Assembly (NCBI GenBank): GCA_021234155.1
Contig: JAJEKV010000013.1
Span: 15,911,877-15,975,876 of the forward strand
Direction of reading: 5' to 3'
DNA: 64,000 nucleotides
From: Isoetes taiwanensis
Taxonomy: Eukaryota; Streptophyta; Lycopodiopsida; Isoetales; Isoetaceae
The number at the start of each line of letters is the position of its first letter. Position 1 is the first letter of the stretch. Of the stretch, positions 25,017-36,506 are shown piece after piece. The notes beneath the pieces were generated by a model. That model was not told the DNA's origin, searched no databases, and saw only the letters and a list, made by a program, of their open reading frames with translations. The position numbers and the translations under genes are program-made.

Positions 25017-25462
25017 TGTTGATGTTTGGGGTTCTTGGCATCACCTTGCAGCAGCAGTCCATGACTGCCGGATGCCACAGGGCTGCCACAAATGCTCATA
25101 GATCAACAAAAGAAGGTGGGAAGAAACTCCAAGAACAATAACAAAGCAAAGAATGAACAAAACATAATCATATTGATGCTCCAAAAGGAGGTGCTCCAAA
25201 ACATGAGCAAAGCCTAAACAATGAGAGGAAATGCTCTCTCTAAATAGTAGAGCAAAACCCTAACCCTAACTGACATCTCACCTTCCACAGATCTAGGCTA
25301 AATCTGGGCCATAGATTGTGGGGTCCAATATGACAAATACATGTGGCCTATGCCACCTACCACATATGTGGGCTAAATCTGGGCCCTAGATCAAGTGGTC
25401 CAATGTGATAAATACATGTGGCCTATGCCACTCATACATATGTTTAGCCCAAAGGGCTAACA
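25017..25462 (-). repeat. LARD-like element 5' LTR
   Basis: A 446-bp repeat paired with 21158-21603 and followed by the second ACTTG target copy. Confidence 0.9.
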
Positions 25463-27744
25463 ACTTGCAACACAAGGGAGAGGCTTTTTGGTAGAAAAAT
25501 GTTACAAAAGTCAAGATGCATATCAAAATAAAACGTCAATATATGCCATGAACCATGATTGCTTTTTCTGTATTTTACATTTGAAACATATTTGTCCACC
25601 GCAGTAGCGAATTTTGCAAGTCTATAGCGATGGTTTTTGGTGAACTATACTGGGCTTTGTAGGGGAATATGTATCTTTCACAATATCTTATGCAAATGTA
25701 ATATCAACTCATGGTTATCCCCATGGAGGAGGATGGACCTAAGATAATTCTGAGGCTACAGCTATCCTTGAATGCCATGGTAAAAGTTGCCACTTTCAAG
25801 TTGAGCACATTCTAATATTGGTGGCTCTTCTATCCTGCTTGGCAGCATTGCTCATGCACTGAACCTTCATGTTGTGGTTTCAGATATTGTTAAAATCTAA
25901 TTTGGACCAGGAATTCACTTTTTTACTATCTTAGAATGATTATTTGCTGAAAAATGTTCTATTTCTGCAGTTTGCGCCAACATATCATGATTATGTTCTT
26001 TACCGCAAGCAGTGATGAAGCACCAAAGAAGTATCGTGTATGGACTTTTGTGTTTGTTGGTAAAGAAATAGGTGTTGGTAAAGAAACGGTTACTCTGCAT
26101 CGGAAAAAGATATTTGGAGCTGGCAAAGTTGTTGAAACTTATGCTGCCAAGCTATTTTTCTCGGATCTAGAACATAGGTGATTCAGGATAGGTGAAAGCT
26201 GGCAAAGATGATGCACGAGATGGTGCTTGTGCAAGTTTTCTTACATCAAGATATTGAAGCTGATGCACAAGAAGATTTTAAAAGGGAAGAAAGGGAATGT
26301 TTCCAGTTCAGTGGCATTATAAGTATAACACATGTATGTTGTTAGATTTTTTACTCGTGTTCTTTAAGAGCGTGTTGAATACAGTAATACAGGGTATATG
26401 GAAGGAGCAGCTAAAGATGCAAGCTGCCTAAACGGACCTTGAGCCTATGTTTGGGTAGTTCCTATTCTTTCATTTTGATAATTATTGTGACAATAAGCAT
26501 ATAGATAAGCATTGATTGTACGCTCAATTACTAATTTCTTTGTAGAGAAAATTAATGACACGGTTTTGCATGTTCAAGATTGGCAGATGCTTGAGTGCTT
26601 GGCAGTAAGTCATTGAGCTTCTATTTATATGTGTCAATGTGCCTATGTTATTCTCTCATTTACTAAAGTGCAATGTTTTTTTTTTCATTTTAGGGATTCT
26701 CTGCCATGGTGAACTACCAGAGTTGAAGACACTGTTTGCTGCACTATAGCTATATAAGTCAATCAAATGTGAGCTTTCAGATCATTTGGTATATGATTTT
26801 GTTGAGCTTTCATAGGATTGTTTTTATGAACTCACTCATTTTGTGGAATTTCTGTTTCCAAGTTTTGCTCTCATTTTACGACACCATTGTGTTCTGTATA
26901 TTGATGTTTCAAGAATTTTTTCCACGAGCTTACAAAAATTTTTTGACAGAGATACAAATGATACATAGGTAAGAATGATTACTGTTACATTGTTGTGGAA
27001 AGAAAGGAGGCATGTAAGATGGGAAAGAGGCAAACAAGAATGCTGGTTCACAGAATGCCCCAAGGCATCAACAAACAAGATTGCTGTAACTACTTCAAGG
27101 TCAACAACACCTGTCACTCTTTTGATTTAGATACCTAAATCAATGCAGATTTTGATTCCCATTTGTATTTTTATTTCATATTTCACGGCAAGCAAACTGT
27201 AAATATCACCTATGCCATATCTGCAACAGCTGCCTCCTCTACATAGATTCAGTCCTTTAATGCGCATCCTCTTATGGGCAAGTATGTTCTTTTGCGGATC
27301 GTTGTTTCTTTTCAAAAGATGCTGCAGTTATTGACAGAATCTAATCCATATCTAATTCACAGATTATTGAGCTGAAGTTGTTGGACAGCCTGGAAAAGGA
27401 AAGGGGCTTATATTTTGCCAAGCTTTGTGTTAGTGAAATTTTGTGCCAAACTCCGGCCATTGAGAAGACATCAATCTCTGTTGTGAATCCTGGACTATTG
27501 CCCTACGTTCAAACTAAGTAGGTTATCTAGGTTCAGACTGATTACCTAATTCTTCCTTTTTTTGCAAGTTGTTTAACTAATGCATACCATTTGGAAATTA
27601 TGGAGTCTTAAGCAGCAACATATAATATATACAAGTTGTATTTAGCTATTAAATTGTCAATGGTAGACCCTCGGGTCCATATGACAAAAAATACATTAAA
27701 TGAGTCACATAAGGCCTTCGTATCATTCAAAAGTATGCTCCCAT
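25463..27744 (+). pseudogene. Exon-like islands of a disrupted host gene
   Basis: This continues the sequence interrupted at 21157. Several islands have splice-like borders. One at about 26548-26606 reads EKINDTVLHVQDWQMLECLA between 'tttctttgtag' and 'GTAAGT'. One near 25970-26012 reads FAPTYHDYVLYRKQ after 'tatttctgcag'. Another is at 27363-27517. Frames between islands contain stops and I could not assemble one coherent protein family, so I call it a decayed gene. It may still be a spliced gene that I fail to recognise. Confidence 0.3.
27363..27517 (+). pseudogene. Exon-like segment resembling a short-chain dehydrogenase
   Basis: Between an acceptor (attcacag) and a donor (AAACTAA|GTAGGT), the segment is open in one frame for about 50 codons. 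It contains LYFAKLCVSEILCQ and ISVVNPGLLPYVQT. The Y..(S/A)K spacing to a later (V)NPG motif recalls the C-terminal part of short-chain dehydrogenases/reductases, where the Y-x3-K pair is catalytic. The glycine-rich nucleotide-binding exon was not found upstream. The assignment is tentative. Confidence 0.25.
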
Positions 27745-29392
27745 TGCGGGCTAACAAATTGAATTAATCCGGTTGGCATTAGATTCATGGTTGCGTGTTT
27801 TTTTCCCTAGAGCGGAGGTAAGGTGCACCTCGATAAACCTTAGACTAGGGGCGCAACCATGTGTTGGGTTATTAAACTTGGTTGCAATTTGCCATTGGGC
27901 CATTTAAAGGTTAAATGGCTTATAAGGTTATAAACACCTTAATGGTTTAAAAACAATTGCATGTTAAAATGGTGAGCACCCCTTAAATCGGGGGATGCCA
28001 CTAGCGGCTGCTGTTGCAGCGATAAAGGTGGATCTGGGGAAGACCTGGGCCACCAAAGGTGTTTCTGACAGGGCCGCCTTGCTACCATGATGCCGCCACG
28101 TGGCTCTGCCACGTTGGCAGGGGTTTCCAACAAATGTGATAAGGCGGCAGAATAAGGCACGCCGGATTGAACAGACGTTACAGGAGGACTGCAACAGCCG
28201 AGAACAGGAGGCAGGCCGAAAGGCTATCAGTAAAAGATGAAGGGAGAAGCCTGAGCAACTACCGGAGGCGTCTAGGTTCAGTTGAAGGGATCAGTGATTG
28301 GTGGAGGCAGGAATTATTGGTAAGCCTTCCTACTAGCAGGGATGCTTGGCAATAACAGAATTTGTCTTCCGGAAGGAAGACTCAATTCAGATAATAATTC
28401 TCCGTGAATAATAGAACTCGACCTCGAGGGCATCATAGGATTGCCCGAGGAATTCCTTCTGAATCAATACGCTGGAATAGCATAGAGGCCTTTCTTGTAC
28501 CAGTCTCTAAAGCTTGGCTGTATGCACTACTTGGCGAGGCCGGCTTGGCTTGGATGGCGATGGATTTCGCTGTTGTACCGCAAGAGCAATATGGGTCTTG
28601 CAGTTAACAAGCAAGCTAGCAAAGCCTCGTAGTAATCCCTCCTTCTTGATGTGTTCTTGAGCAAGAACATAATAGCAAGCAAATGTTACTTCAAGAACTC
28701 CCGTATTATAATGGTGAGGCGAGTATATAGCCTTGGTATGGGACGATGTCATGTATTTGTCAACAAAGCCAGCAAAGATTCGTGTTCTATGGAGTCAGAC
28801 ATCCATTGTGGAAGTATCTTAGTGATGCTAGGGTGTGCACAGTAAGTGCTACCCAAGGGAGTGTTATGCATGGCATACTTGTAGGCGAGCGTAGCTTGTC
28901 TAAATAGGAACTAAAGGTACTTGTGAGGTAAAAATCGTCACCGGTATGGGATAAGGCAGCGTGGGAACCAACAAATTTAGTAGCCCCTGGTTCTTATGAT
29001 GCTTGCGCTTCCCCCTCATTTTGATCCACCAAAATACGGGGTCTAGACGATGTAATCGGCTCTAGATATGGCGGGGTGTGTCTGCTTGGCAGATGCTATG
29101 GTGCATGTGGTGGATTCCATATGTGTGTTCTTACAGTCCGTCAGTCATTGCTTTGTGTTGACACTACCGAATAACTCTTATGCATGTTACTAACACGTGG
29201 AAGTCAGTGCAGTCGCGCTTGATAGTCGGGCGAGCATATGTGTGCATTTAGTTATCTTGTGTGTCGCCTTGTTATCCAGATAATGGGTTTTCATGTATAT
29301 AGCCCCGTGGGAGGCAAGATTTGTTCTCGGTAATTGATGGTTTGATGTGAATACAAATCAAATTTTTGGTACTAAAATTTTAGTTCGTAATG
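27745..29392 (+). repeat. Gypsy 5' LTR, missing its outer end
   Basis: It matches the 3' LTR from TGCGGGCTAAC onward but lacks about the first 54 bp (TGTTATGCCC...). The sequence left of 27745 is unrelated to the 3' LTR. It ends at 'gttcgtaa'. Confidence 0.85.
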
Positions 29393-29393
29393 C

Positions 29394-29405
29394 TGGTATC
29401 GAGCC
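29394..29405 (+). other. Gypsy primer binding site
   Basis: TGGTATCGAGCC lies just inside the 5' LTR and resembles the initiator tRNA-Met complement. Confidence 0.7.
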
Positions 29406-29750
29406 TAAGTTATGCTTGACCTTGAGTAGCCGAGATGGAGCACTACAGACTAGTGCAAAATTACATATCAGAAGGACAAAGCGACTCCTATGGAGGAGGA
29501 ACCTGATGTACGAGGGCTAGCTGCTCGTGTACAAGAAACCCAGAAGAACCTGGAGACCATGCGCACGGGCGGGGCGAAACCGAGAGCAAAGCCAGAGCCT
29601 CAAGGTCAGATTGGACACCTCGACCGCCATGAGAACTCAGATTGAGACCCTTTGCCGCACCTGGATGGTTTAGGGAAGTCCGGCAGAGAAAGGGAAGTCT
29701 CTGGCAGTAGGGGTGGTGGACCCGGATATACCTGGTACTAGTGCTCTATT

Positions 29751-30480
29751 GTGGAGCAGTCACTGAAGAGTCCCGGATTGAGCAAGGAGGATATCCGCAA
29801 TCTCCAGCGCACAAAGATCCCAGATTGGGATGGGAAGGGCACTGCTGAGGAGGCTATGGCTTGGATTGACAAGCTTGAGACCTTTTTTGAGGCTACCAAT
29901 AAAGGTGATAAGGCGCGGTTGTTTATTGCGCAGATGTGGCTGAAATCGGACGCCTATAGTTGGTGGAACGGTCCTACTATGAAGAAGGAGGTTAATACCT
30001 GATCTGATTTCAGGAAATACTTTATTGGGGAGTATGCACCTCAAAGATGATGCTCGTGGATGCGCTTTGAGAAGCCGCGCGTATCAGAAGCGCATATGTT
30101 CTCTTAGTGCTTATATCAATAAGGTACGGGGTTATATCCACAGGGTTGGAGACTTGTCCGAGGCTCGGCAGGTTGATTTCTTTCTAGGTGGTCTATCCAG
30201 TGTTGCTCTCAAAAAGCAGATAATGGGGTTGAAGCCCGAGGATTTTGAGAGAGCAATGATGTTGGCTCGTCAGCTTGGGGAAGAGGATGAGTCCTTCAAG
30301 AGGACGTCCCGGAAGTTCTCGAAGAAGAAAAACAGGTTTTTCAAGAAGAAAAAGTCTGAAAAGTGAGCAGCCTAAGTCTAAGTCTGCAGGTGGAGAGTCC
30401 AAGAAGCGTAGGCTACTCTAAGTCCCAAGGTCCCGTGAAGGGATTTTCTGCTATAGGTGTGGAGAGCCTGGGCACATTAG
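29751..30480 (+). pseudogene. Gypsy gag remnant
   Basis: This is fossil gag: IPDWDGKGTAEEAMAWIDKL with an LKSDAYSWW capsid motif, then a region ending near a CYRCGEPGHI zinc knuckle. It is broken. Confidence 0.85.
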
Positions 30481-30522
30481 TCTCAGCCACAGAACAAGAA
30501 AGCTGATAACAAGAAAGCAAGC

Positions 30523-33500
30523 GTGACTGAAAAGGCTGAAGAAGTATTGGAATCTAAGACGGTTTCAGCCATTGCCATGGAAGAGCTGTGCGCGCTGGAT
30601 AAGCCCGCAAGCAAAGACATCATGGATATGTTTGCTGGACGGGTGATTAGATTCTTGGGCAGAATCATGGGCCGAAACGTTGTTGTGTTATTGGATTGTG
30701 GCTCTTCTGACATGTTTATATCTTCTAAGTTGGTGGAAGAAATGCACCTACCTTGTGTAAAGACTAATAAGTACAAGGTAGATGGGCCTTTTGTGAATGG
30801 TTCTCAGGTGGAGGATCGTAAAGCTGTTGACGTACCCTTGTGTATTCAAGGATACCAGGAAAAGCTTGACTTTGACCTCTTGGATGTTGGCCTAAGATGA
30901 TGTGGTGCCGATAACATGGTTGCAAAGAGGTTAAGCTTCATCGCAATAGATTGGAACACTCACCAGGTGACGCTGAAGCACGATGGACGGGAGATCTATC
31001 TGCAGGGGAGTCCTTTGACGGGAGCTTCCAAGATCGTGTCGTCGCTTCAGGTCAAGAAACTGGTACGTAAATCTTCCAATCAATGTTTTCTTTTATTTAT
31101 TGATGAATGTTATCCTGCTTTTGAGTGCTGTCATATGAGTGCTGATAGTGAGGTCATAGAGGATTCAAAGGCCAGAGAGAATTGCAGGATCTGTTATCTG
31201 AATTTCAGGATGTGTTCCTTGAGGAACTGCCTGAAGGCCTTCCACCTAGTAGAGAGATTGAACATGAGATTGATTTAGAGCCTGGATCCAAACCTGTGTT
31301 TCGTAGCCCCTATAGATTGTCCATATTGGAACAAGAGGAGGTTAAGAAGCAGGTTCATGAGTTGTTAGCCAAAGGGTTTGTAAGACCTAGCAAATCCCCT
31401 TATAGTGCTCCTGTCATTCTAGTCAAGAAAAAGGACGGATCAATGCGGATGTGCATTGATTATCGTGCCTTGAATAAGATCACGATCAAGAATAGGTATC
31501 CTTTGCCTAGGATTGATGAGATTATGGATAGATTAACAGGAGCTAAATATTTTTCTAAGTTGGAATTGCGTAGCGGTTATCACCAAATAAGGGTGAAGGA
31601 GTCGGATGTGCATAAGACTGCCTTCAGGACCACTTTTGGTCATTTCGAATTTTTGGTGATGCCTTTTGGACTAATGAATGCTCCTGCTACTTTTTCCAGA
31701 ATGATGAATGAGGTTTTTGCAGGATGTCTTGATACTTTTGTGGCAGTATTTTTAGATGATATCCTGGTGTATAGCAAAACCTTAGAGGAGCATGTGAATC
31801 ATTTGCATTATGTGCTAACTCTGCTCAAACAGCATAAGTTGTATGCAAAGATGTCAAAGTGTGAATTTTTGAAAGCACAGGTGGTTTGGGCCACATTGTA
31901 TCTGCTGAAGGTGTAGCTGTAGATCCCAAGAAGACGGAGGCAATTCAGTCTTGGCCTGTAACAAAGAATGTATCTGAGTTGCGTAGTCTTGGGATTGGCC
32001 AGCTATTATCGCAGGTTTGTCTGGAAGTTTGCCAAGATTGCAGCTGCTTTAACTATGTTGTTGAAAACTAATGTCCAGTGGCAATGGACGGCGAAGCAGC
32101 AGCAGGCAATAGATATGTTGAAGAGGTTGCTAACCTCGGCGCCTATTCTGTTGATTCCAGACATGAGTAAACCTTATGAGTTTACACCGATGACTGTGGT
32201 TACGCGATTGGTGTTGTTCTCATGCAGGATGGTAGAGTAGTGGCATATGAAAGTCGCCAACTCAATGCTGCTGAGAAGAACTATTCCACCTATGAGCAGG
32301 AGTTACTGGCAATGGTTCATGCGCTCAAAGTCTGGAAACATTATCTCCGTAATAAGTGTGAGTTTGTGGTCTATACTGATCATAAACCCTTGAAATTCCT
32401 GCAAAGCCAGGCCGAGGTAAGTCCAAGGCAAGCAAGATGGTTGGACTTTCTTTCTCAATTTTATTTTCATGTTGAACATCTTCCGGGAAAAAGAATCCTG
32501 TTGCTGATGCTCTCTCTAGGGTTCGGGAAGTGAATCTGATGGTTCAATGTGAAATTGCATTGGTGTAACAGATTAAACAAGCATATGACTTGGATGCCTA
32601 TATTTTGACTATGCGGCATCTATCCAAGTTACTTGATGCTTGGGATATCCAGGATGGACTCTGGTATCATAAGGGACGTATTTATGTTCCTGCCGTTGAC
32701 ACTTTGAGAAAGCAAGTATTGAGCGAATTCCACGATGCACCCTATGCTGGGCATGGAGGTGAGTGAAAAACATATGAATCGCTCAAGAGAATGTTTTATT
32801 GGCCTAGCTTGAAAGAGGATGTGCAGGAATATGTGAAAGTTTGTGAGACTTGTCAGCAGGTTAAACGGGTCGAGGCAAGACTCCAAGGCTTTTGCAACCT
32901 CTGCCTGTGCCAGAGGAGAGATGGAGTGAAATCTCTATGGATTTCATTATGAAGTTGCCTCATACTGTGCATCACTATACCCGGACGGGAAGCAGAGGCT
33001 GAGTGAGAAGTAGATGGAGCGGAGGAAGCATGTGGCTGAGAGGGCGTGGGTCGTGAGGGAGCAGGAGTAGGAGCAGGAGAAGGGGGGGCTGTGGTAGGAG
33101 AAGCAGGAGTAGGAGCAGGAGAGAAGGGGCTGGGTAGGAGAAGCGTAAGGGCCACGGCCACCGCGATTGGGGTCATGGGGTCTACAGCAGAAGAAGGTGT
33201 CGGAAAAATGTGCATCCTGCCCCGAACCAATCCTACGGCACCCCCTTGGTGGCGGATGCCTCCATCCCGACAAGCTCCCGTCTCAAGGCTCCTCCTGCTG
33301 TAGCGGTGTGAGGTCTCGCCTCCACGCATGTGGACGCCCCTTTAGCATCTTGCCCTGGCGCAATATGGCATCACGCACCTGCGCATCCCTTGTCATTGTG
33401 GATAGGTTGACGAAGTATGCACGCTTTATACCTCTGACAAAGAATGCTGATGGCTTGGCGGTGGCCAAGGCTTATATGCAGCATGTATTTCCTATTTTTG

Positions 33501-34141
33501 GATTACCCAAAGCTATTGTAAGCGATCGAGATGTGAAATTCATTGGGAATTTCTCATGGAATTGTTCCCTCAGATGTTGAAATGCACTCTTCGCCTCTAG
33601 TGGAGATCATCCAAAAACGGATGGGCAAACCGAAAGAGTGAATCGATTCGAGGATATGCCGAGATCTTATGTGGCCACCAAAGAATCCGTATGGGAGGAC
33701 TATTTGCCAATTGTGGAGTTTGCTTACAATAATGGGTTCCAACAGAGCATCAAGACTAGCCCGTTTGTGGCTATGTTTGGGAGAAATCCCAGAGGACCTA
33801 TATCGCTTGGTTTTGATGGGCTGAAAACTGATGCTGCTATAAGTATGCTTGAAGGCATGGATGTGACACTTGGTTTGTGTCAATTGCGTATGAGACAGGC
33901 CCAGGATCGGGCGAGGGCACGTGCCAATCTGTCGAGAGCCCCGATCGAGCTACATGAGGGTCAGATGGTGTACCTTCATGTGGTCTTTCCTGCAAATCTG
34001 AAAAGAAAAGCAATATTGCCATTGCTTGCAGGAAAGAAACCAAAGCTCTCCCCAAAATACAGTGGTCCTTATAAGATTTTAAAGAAATATAGTGATGTTG
34101 CCTTCAAGTTGCAACTTCCACCGAATGTGGACATTCATTGA
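30523..34141 (+). pseudogene. Gypsy pol remnant
   Basis: This is fossil pol. Protease has VVLLDCGSSDMF. Reverse transcriptase has [38 protein letters not shown] and [11 protein letters not shown]. RNase H has YESRQLNAAEKNYSTYEQEL and YTDHKPLKFL. Integrase has LVIVDRLTKYARFIP, VSDRDVKF and FAYNNGF. It is broken, and the integrase part is split by the insert at 32978-33375. Confidence 0.88.
32978..33375. mobile_element. GC-rich insertion inside the Gypsy integrase region
   Basis: Integrase-like sequence stops near 32977 and resumes near 33380. About 0.4 kb of GC-rich sequence lies between them, including a 'ggagcaggagtaggagcagg' purine repeat. GCATCAC lies at both edges (about 32970-32976 and 33370-33376) and could be a 7-bp target duplication. 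I do not recognise the insert. Confidence 0.55.
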
Positions 34142-34402
34142 GTTTTCCATGTGAGCCAGTTGCGACCAGCTCTGGGGAAAGCTGCGAATGTTGTGCCTTC
34201 TCAGGAACACATGGTGGAGTTGGATAGAATTCCTACCCCTGAAAGAATATTGAATTCCGGATAGTGCGGATCCGCCAAAGAGACCAGATGGAATTTCTGG
34301 TAAAATGGAAGCATAGACTGCCCCTCGTGGCGACGGGAGAGTCGTCGTTTCATGACTCAATATCCGGATGTTATGGCTCAATGGTCTGAAGCCGATTCTT
34401 GA
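34142..34402 (+). pseudogene. Gypsy chromodomain-like end
   Basis: After VFHVSQLRPAL, the sequence carries QMEFLVKWKH in one frame, the core of a chromodomain as found at the C-terminus of chromovirus integrases. It is decayed. Confidence 0.65.
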
Positions 34403-34427
34403 GGACAAGAATCCCAGGGGGGAGTAA

Positions 34428-36049
34428 TGTTATGCCCAAAATATTTTGCAGACCATTGTAAGTAAATTACATGCATGTTGTTGCGGGCTAACAAATTGAA
34501 TTAATGCGGTTGGCATTAGATTCATGGTTGCGTGTTTTTTTTTTCTAGAGCGGAGGTAAGGTGCACCTCAATAAACCTTAGATTAGGGGCGCAACCATGT
34601 GTTGGGTTATTAAACTTGGTTGCAATTTGCCATTGGGCCATTTAAAGGTTAAATGGCTTATAAGGTTATAAACACCTTAATGGTTTAAAAACCATTGCAT
34701 GTTAAAATGGTGAGCACCCCTTAAATCGGGGGATGCCACCAGCGGCTGCTGTTGCAGTGATAGAGGTGGATCTGGGGAAGACCTGGGCCACCAAAGGTGT
34801 TTCCGACAGGGCTGCCTTGCTGCCAGGATGCCGCCACGTGGCTCTGCCACGTTGGCAGGGGTTTCCAACAAATGTGATAAGGCAGCAGAATAAGGCACGC
34901 CGGATTGAACAGAAGTTACAGGAGGACTGCAGCAGCCGAAAGGCTATCAGTAAAAGATGAAGGGAGAAGCCTGAGCAACTTCCGGAGGCGTCTAGGTTCA
35001 GTTGAAGGGATCAGTGATTGGTGGAGGCGGGAATTATTGGTAAGCCTTCCTACTAGCAGGGATGCTTGGCAATAACAGAATTTGTCTTCCGGAAGGAAGA
35101 CTCAGATAATAATTCTCCATGAATATTAGAACTCCACCTCGAGGGCATCATAGGATTGCCCGAGGAATTCCTTCTGAACCAATACGCTGGAATAGCATAG
35201 AGGCCTTCCTTGTACCAGTCTCTAAAGCTTGGCTGTATGCACTACTTGGCGAGGCCGACTTGGCTTGGATGGCGATGGATTTCGTTGTTGTACCGCAAGA
35301 GCAATATGGGTCTTGCAGTTAACAAGCAAGCTGGCAAAGCCTCGTAGTAACCCCTCCTTCTTGATGTGTTCTTGAGCAAGAACATAATAGCAAGCAAATG
35401 TTACTTCAAGAACTCCCGTATTATAATGGTGAGGCAAGTATATGGCCTTGGTATGGACGAGGTCATGTATTTGTCAACAGGCCAGCAGTATTCGGAAGTT
35501 TCTATGGAGCTGTACTCCATTGTGGAAGTATCTTAGTGATGCTAGGGTGAGCACAGTAAGTGCTACCCAAGGGAGTGTTATGCATGACATACTTGTAGGC
35601 GAGCGTAGCTTGTCTAAATAGGAACTAAAGGTACTTGTGAGGTAAAGTCTATCGCTGGTATGGGACAGTGGCAGGTGGAACCAACAGTCTAGTGGCCTGG
35701 GTTCTTATGATGCTTGCAGTTTCTCCCTCACTTTGGATCCACCAGCACGGGGGTTCTAGACGACGTACTGTCTAGATATGGCGGGGTGTGTCTACTTGAG
35801 CCTGTCAGTCATTGCTTTGTGTTGACACTACTCTTATGCATGTTATTAACACATGGAAGCTTGTGCAGGCTGTTTGATAGCTGGCGGAGCGTACGTGTGC
35901 ATTTAGTTATCTTGTGTGTCGTCTTGTTATCTGTATACGTGGTTTTCATGTATATAGCCTCGTGGGAGGCAGTACTTGTTCTGTGTACTCTGATGGTCTG
36001 ATGTGAATACAAATCGAAATTTTTGGTACTAAAATTTTGGTTCGTAACA
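34428..36049 (+). repeat. Gypsy 3' LTR
   Basis: It runs from TGTTATGCCC to TTCGTAACA, so its ends form the short inverted repeat TGTTA/TAACA. It directly follows the purine tract. It is 1,622 bp long. Confidence 0.88.
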
Positions 36050-36255
36050 GTGGGTTTAAGTGAATTTCTTATCAAACTATTAAGTCACTGAAAATTAAAA
36101 TTTTTATGTTTTTGAAATGTCTAATTCTAAATAGATTCAACTGAAAATTAGTTTGAAAAGCAATTTTGTTATTTGATAACCATTATAGTTTTAATCCAAA
36201 AATAAACTTATATAATTAAAACTTATAAAAATTATAATAACCAAGAAGAATTACT
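36050..36255. repeat. Fragment of the AT-rich repeat
   Basis: It matches the AT module at about 17540-17730, including 'tttgataaccattatag' and 'ttataataaccaagaagaat'. It directly follows the Gypsy 3' LTR; the matching partner is absent on the other side of that element. Confidence 0.7.
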
Positions 36256-36506
36256 ATCTTTTTTTGTCTATGCATATTTTAATTCTAATTTGATATGAAT
36301 TTGCAAGTGTAGGTTGTAGATTGCTGCATAAAATATAAGATTTGGAGTCCAGATTTTGCAGAGAAGTAAGCATTTTCCACTTACCTTCGTTTGGTTTATT
36401 TGTTTGATTTCTGCTTGAGTATGTTTTGTATGACTTGCTTCCTTATTTTATTTGGTGGCCCCAAAGAATAAATCTAAAATAGGAGCTAGCTCATGACGTA
36501 AAGATA

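Larger units (their letters stand above)
21158..25462 (-). mobile_element. Non-autonomous LTR retrotransposon (LARD-like)
   Basis: Two 446-bp terminal repeats (TGTTGATG...GGGCTAACA) differ at about two positions. They are flanked by a 5-bp ACTTG duplication (21153-21157 and 25463-25467). A C-run after the left LTR (21604-21613) is the purine tract on the minus strand. A near-perfect tRNA-Asp primer site abuts the right LTR, so the sense strand is minus. The roughly 3.4-kb interior has no gag or pol and consists of tandem repeats and GC-rich hairpins. It must have moved with proteins from another element. The near-identical LTRs make it young. Confidence 0.9.
27745..36049 (+). mobile_element. 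Ty3/Gypsy chromovirus-type element, broken
   Basis: A Gypsy element of about 8.3 kb on the plus strand. Long LTRs (about 1.6 kb) flank gag, protease, reverse transcriptase, RNase H, integrase and a chromodomain-like end, which is the Gypsy order. A tRNA-Met-type primer site follows the 5' LTR and the purine tract AGGGGGGAG (34416-34424) precedes the 3' LTR. The LTRs differ by roughly 5 percent in the blocks I aligned, plus larger indels, so it is older than the other two LTR elements here. It is broken in roughly ten places and carries a foreign insert of about 0.4 kb. No target duplication was found, because the 5' LTR lacks its first part. Confidence 0.9.

Noticed and set aside
32853-33329. 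Minus-strand open frame of 158 codons, rich in proline, serine and alanine
   Set aside because: It reads through the purine repeat of the 0.4-kb insert and the adjoining Gypsy pol on the wrong strand.
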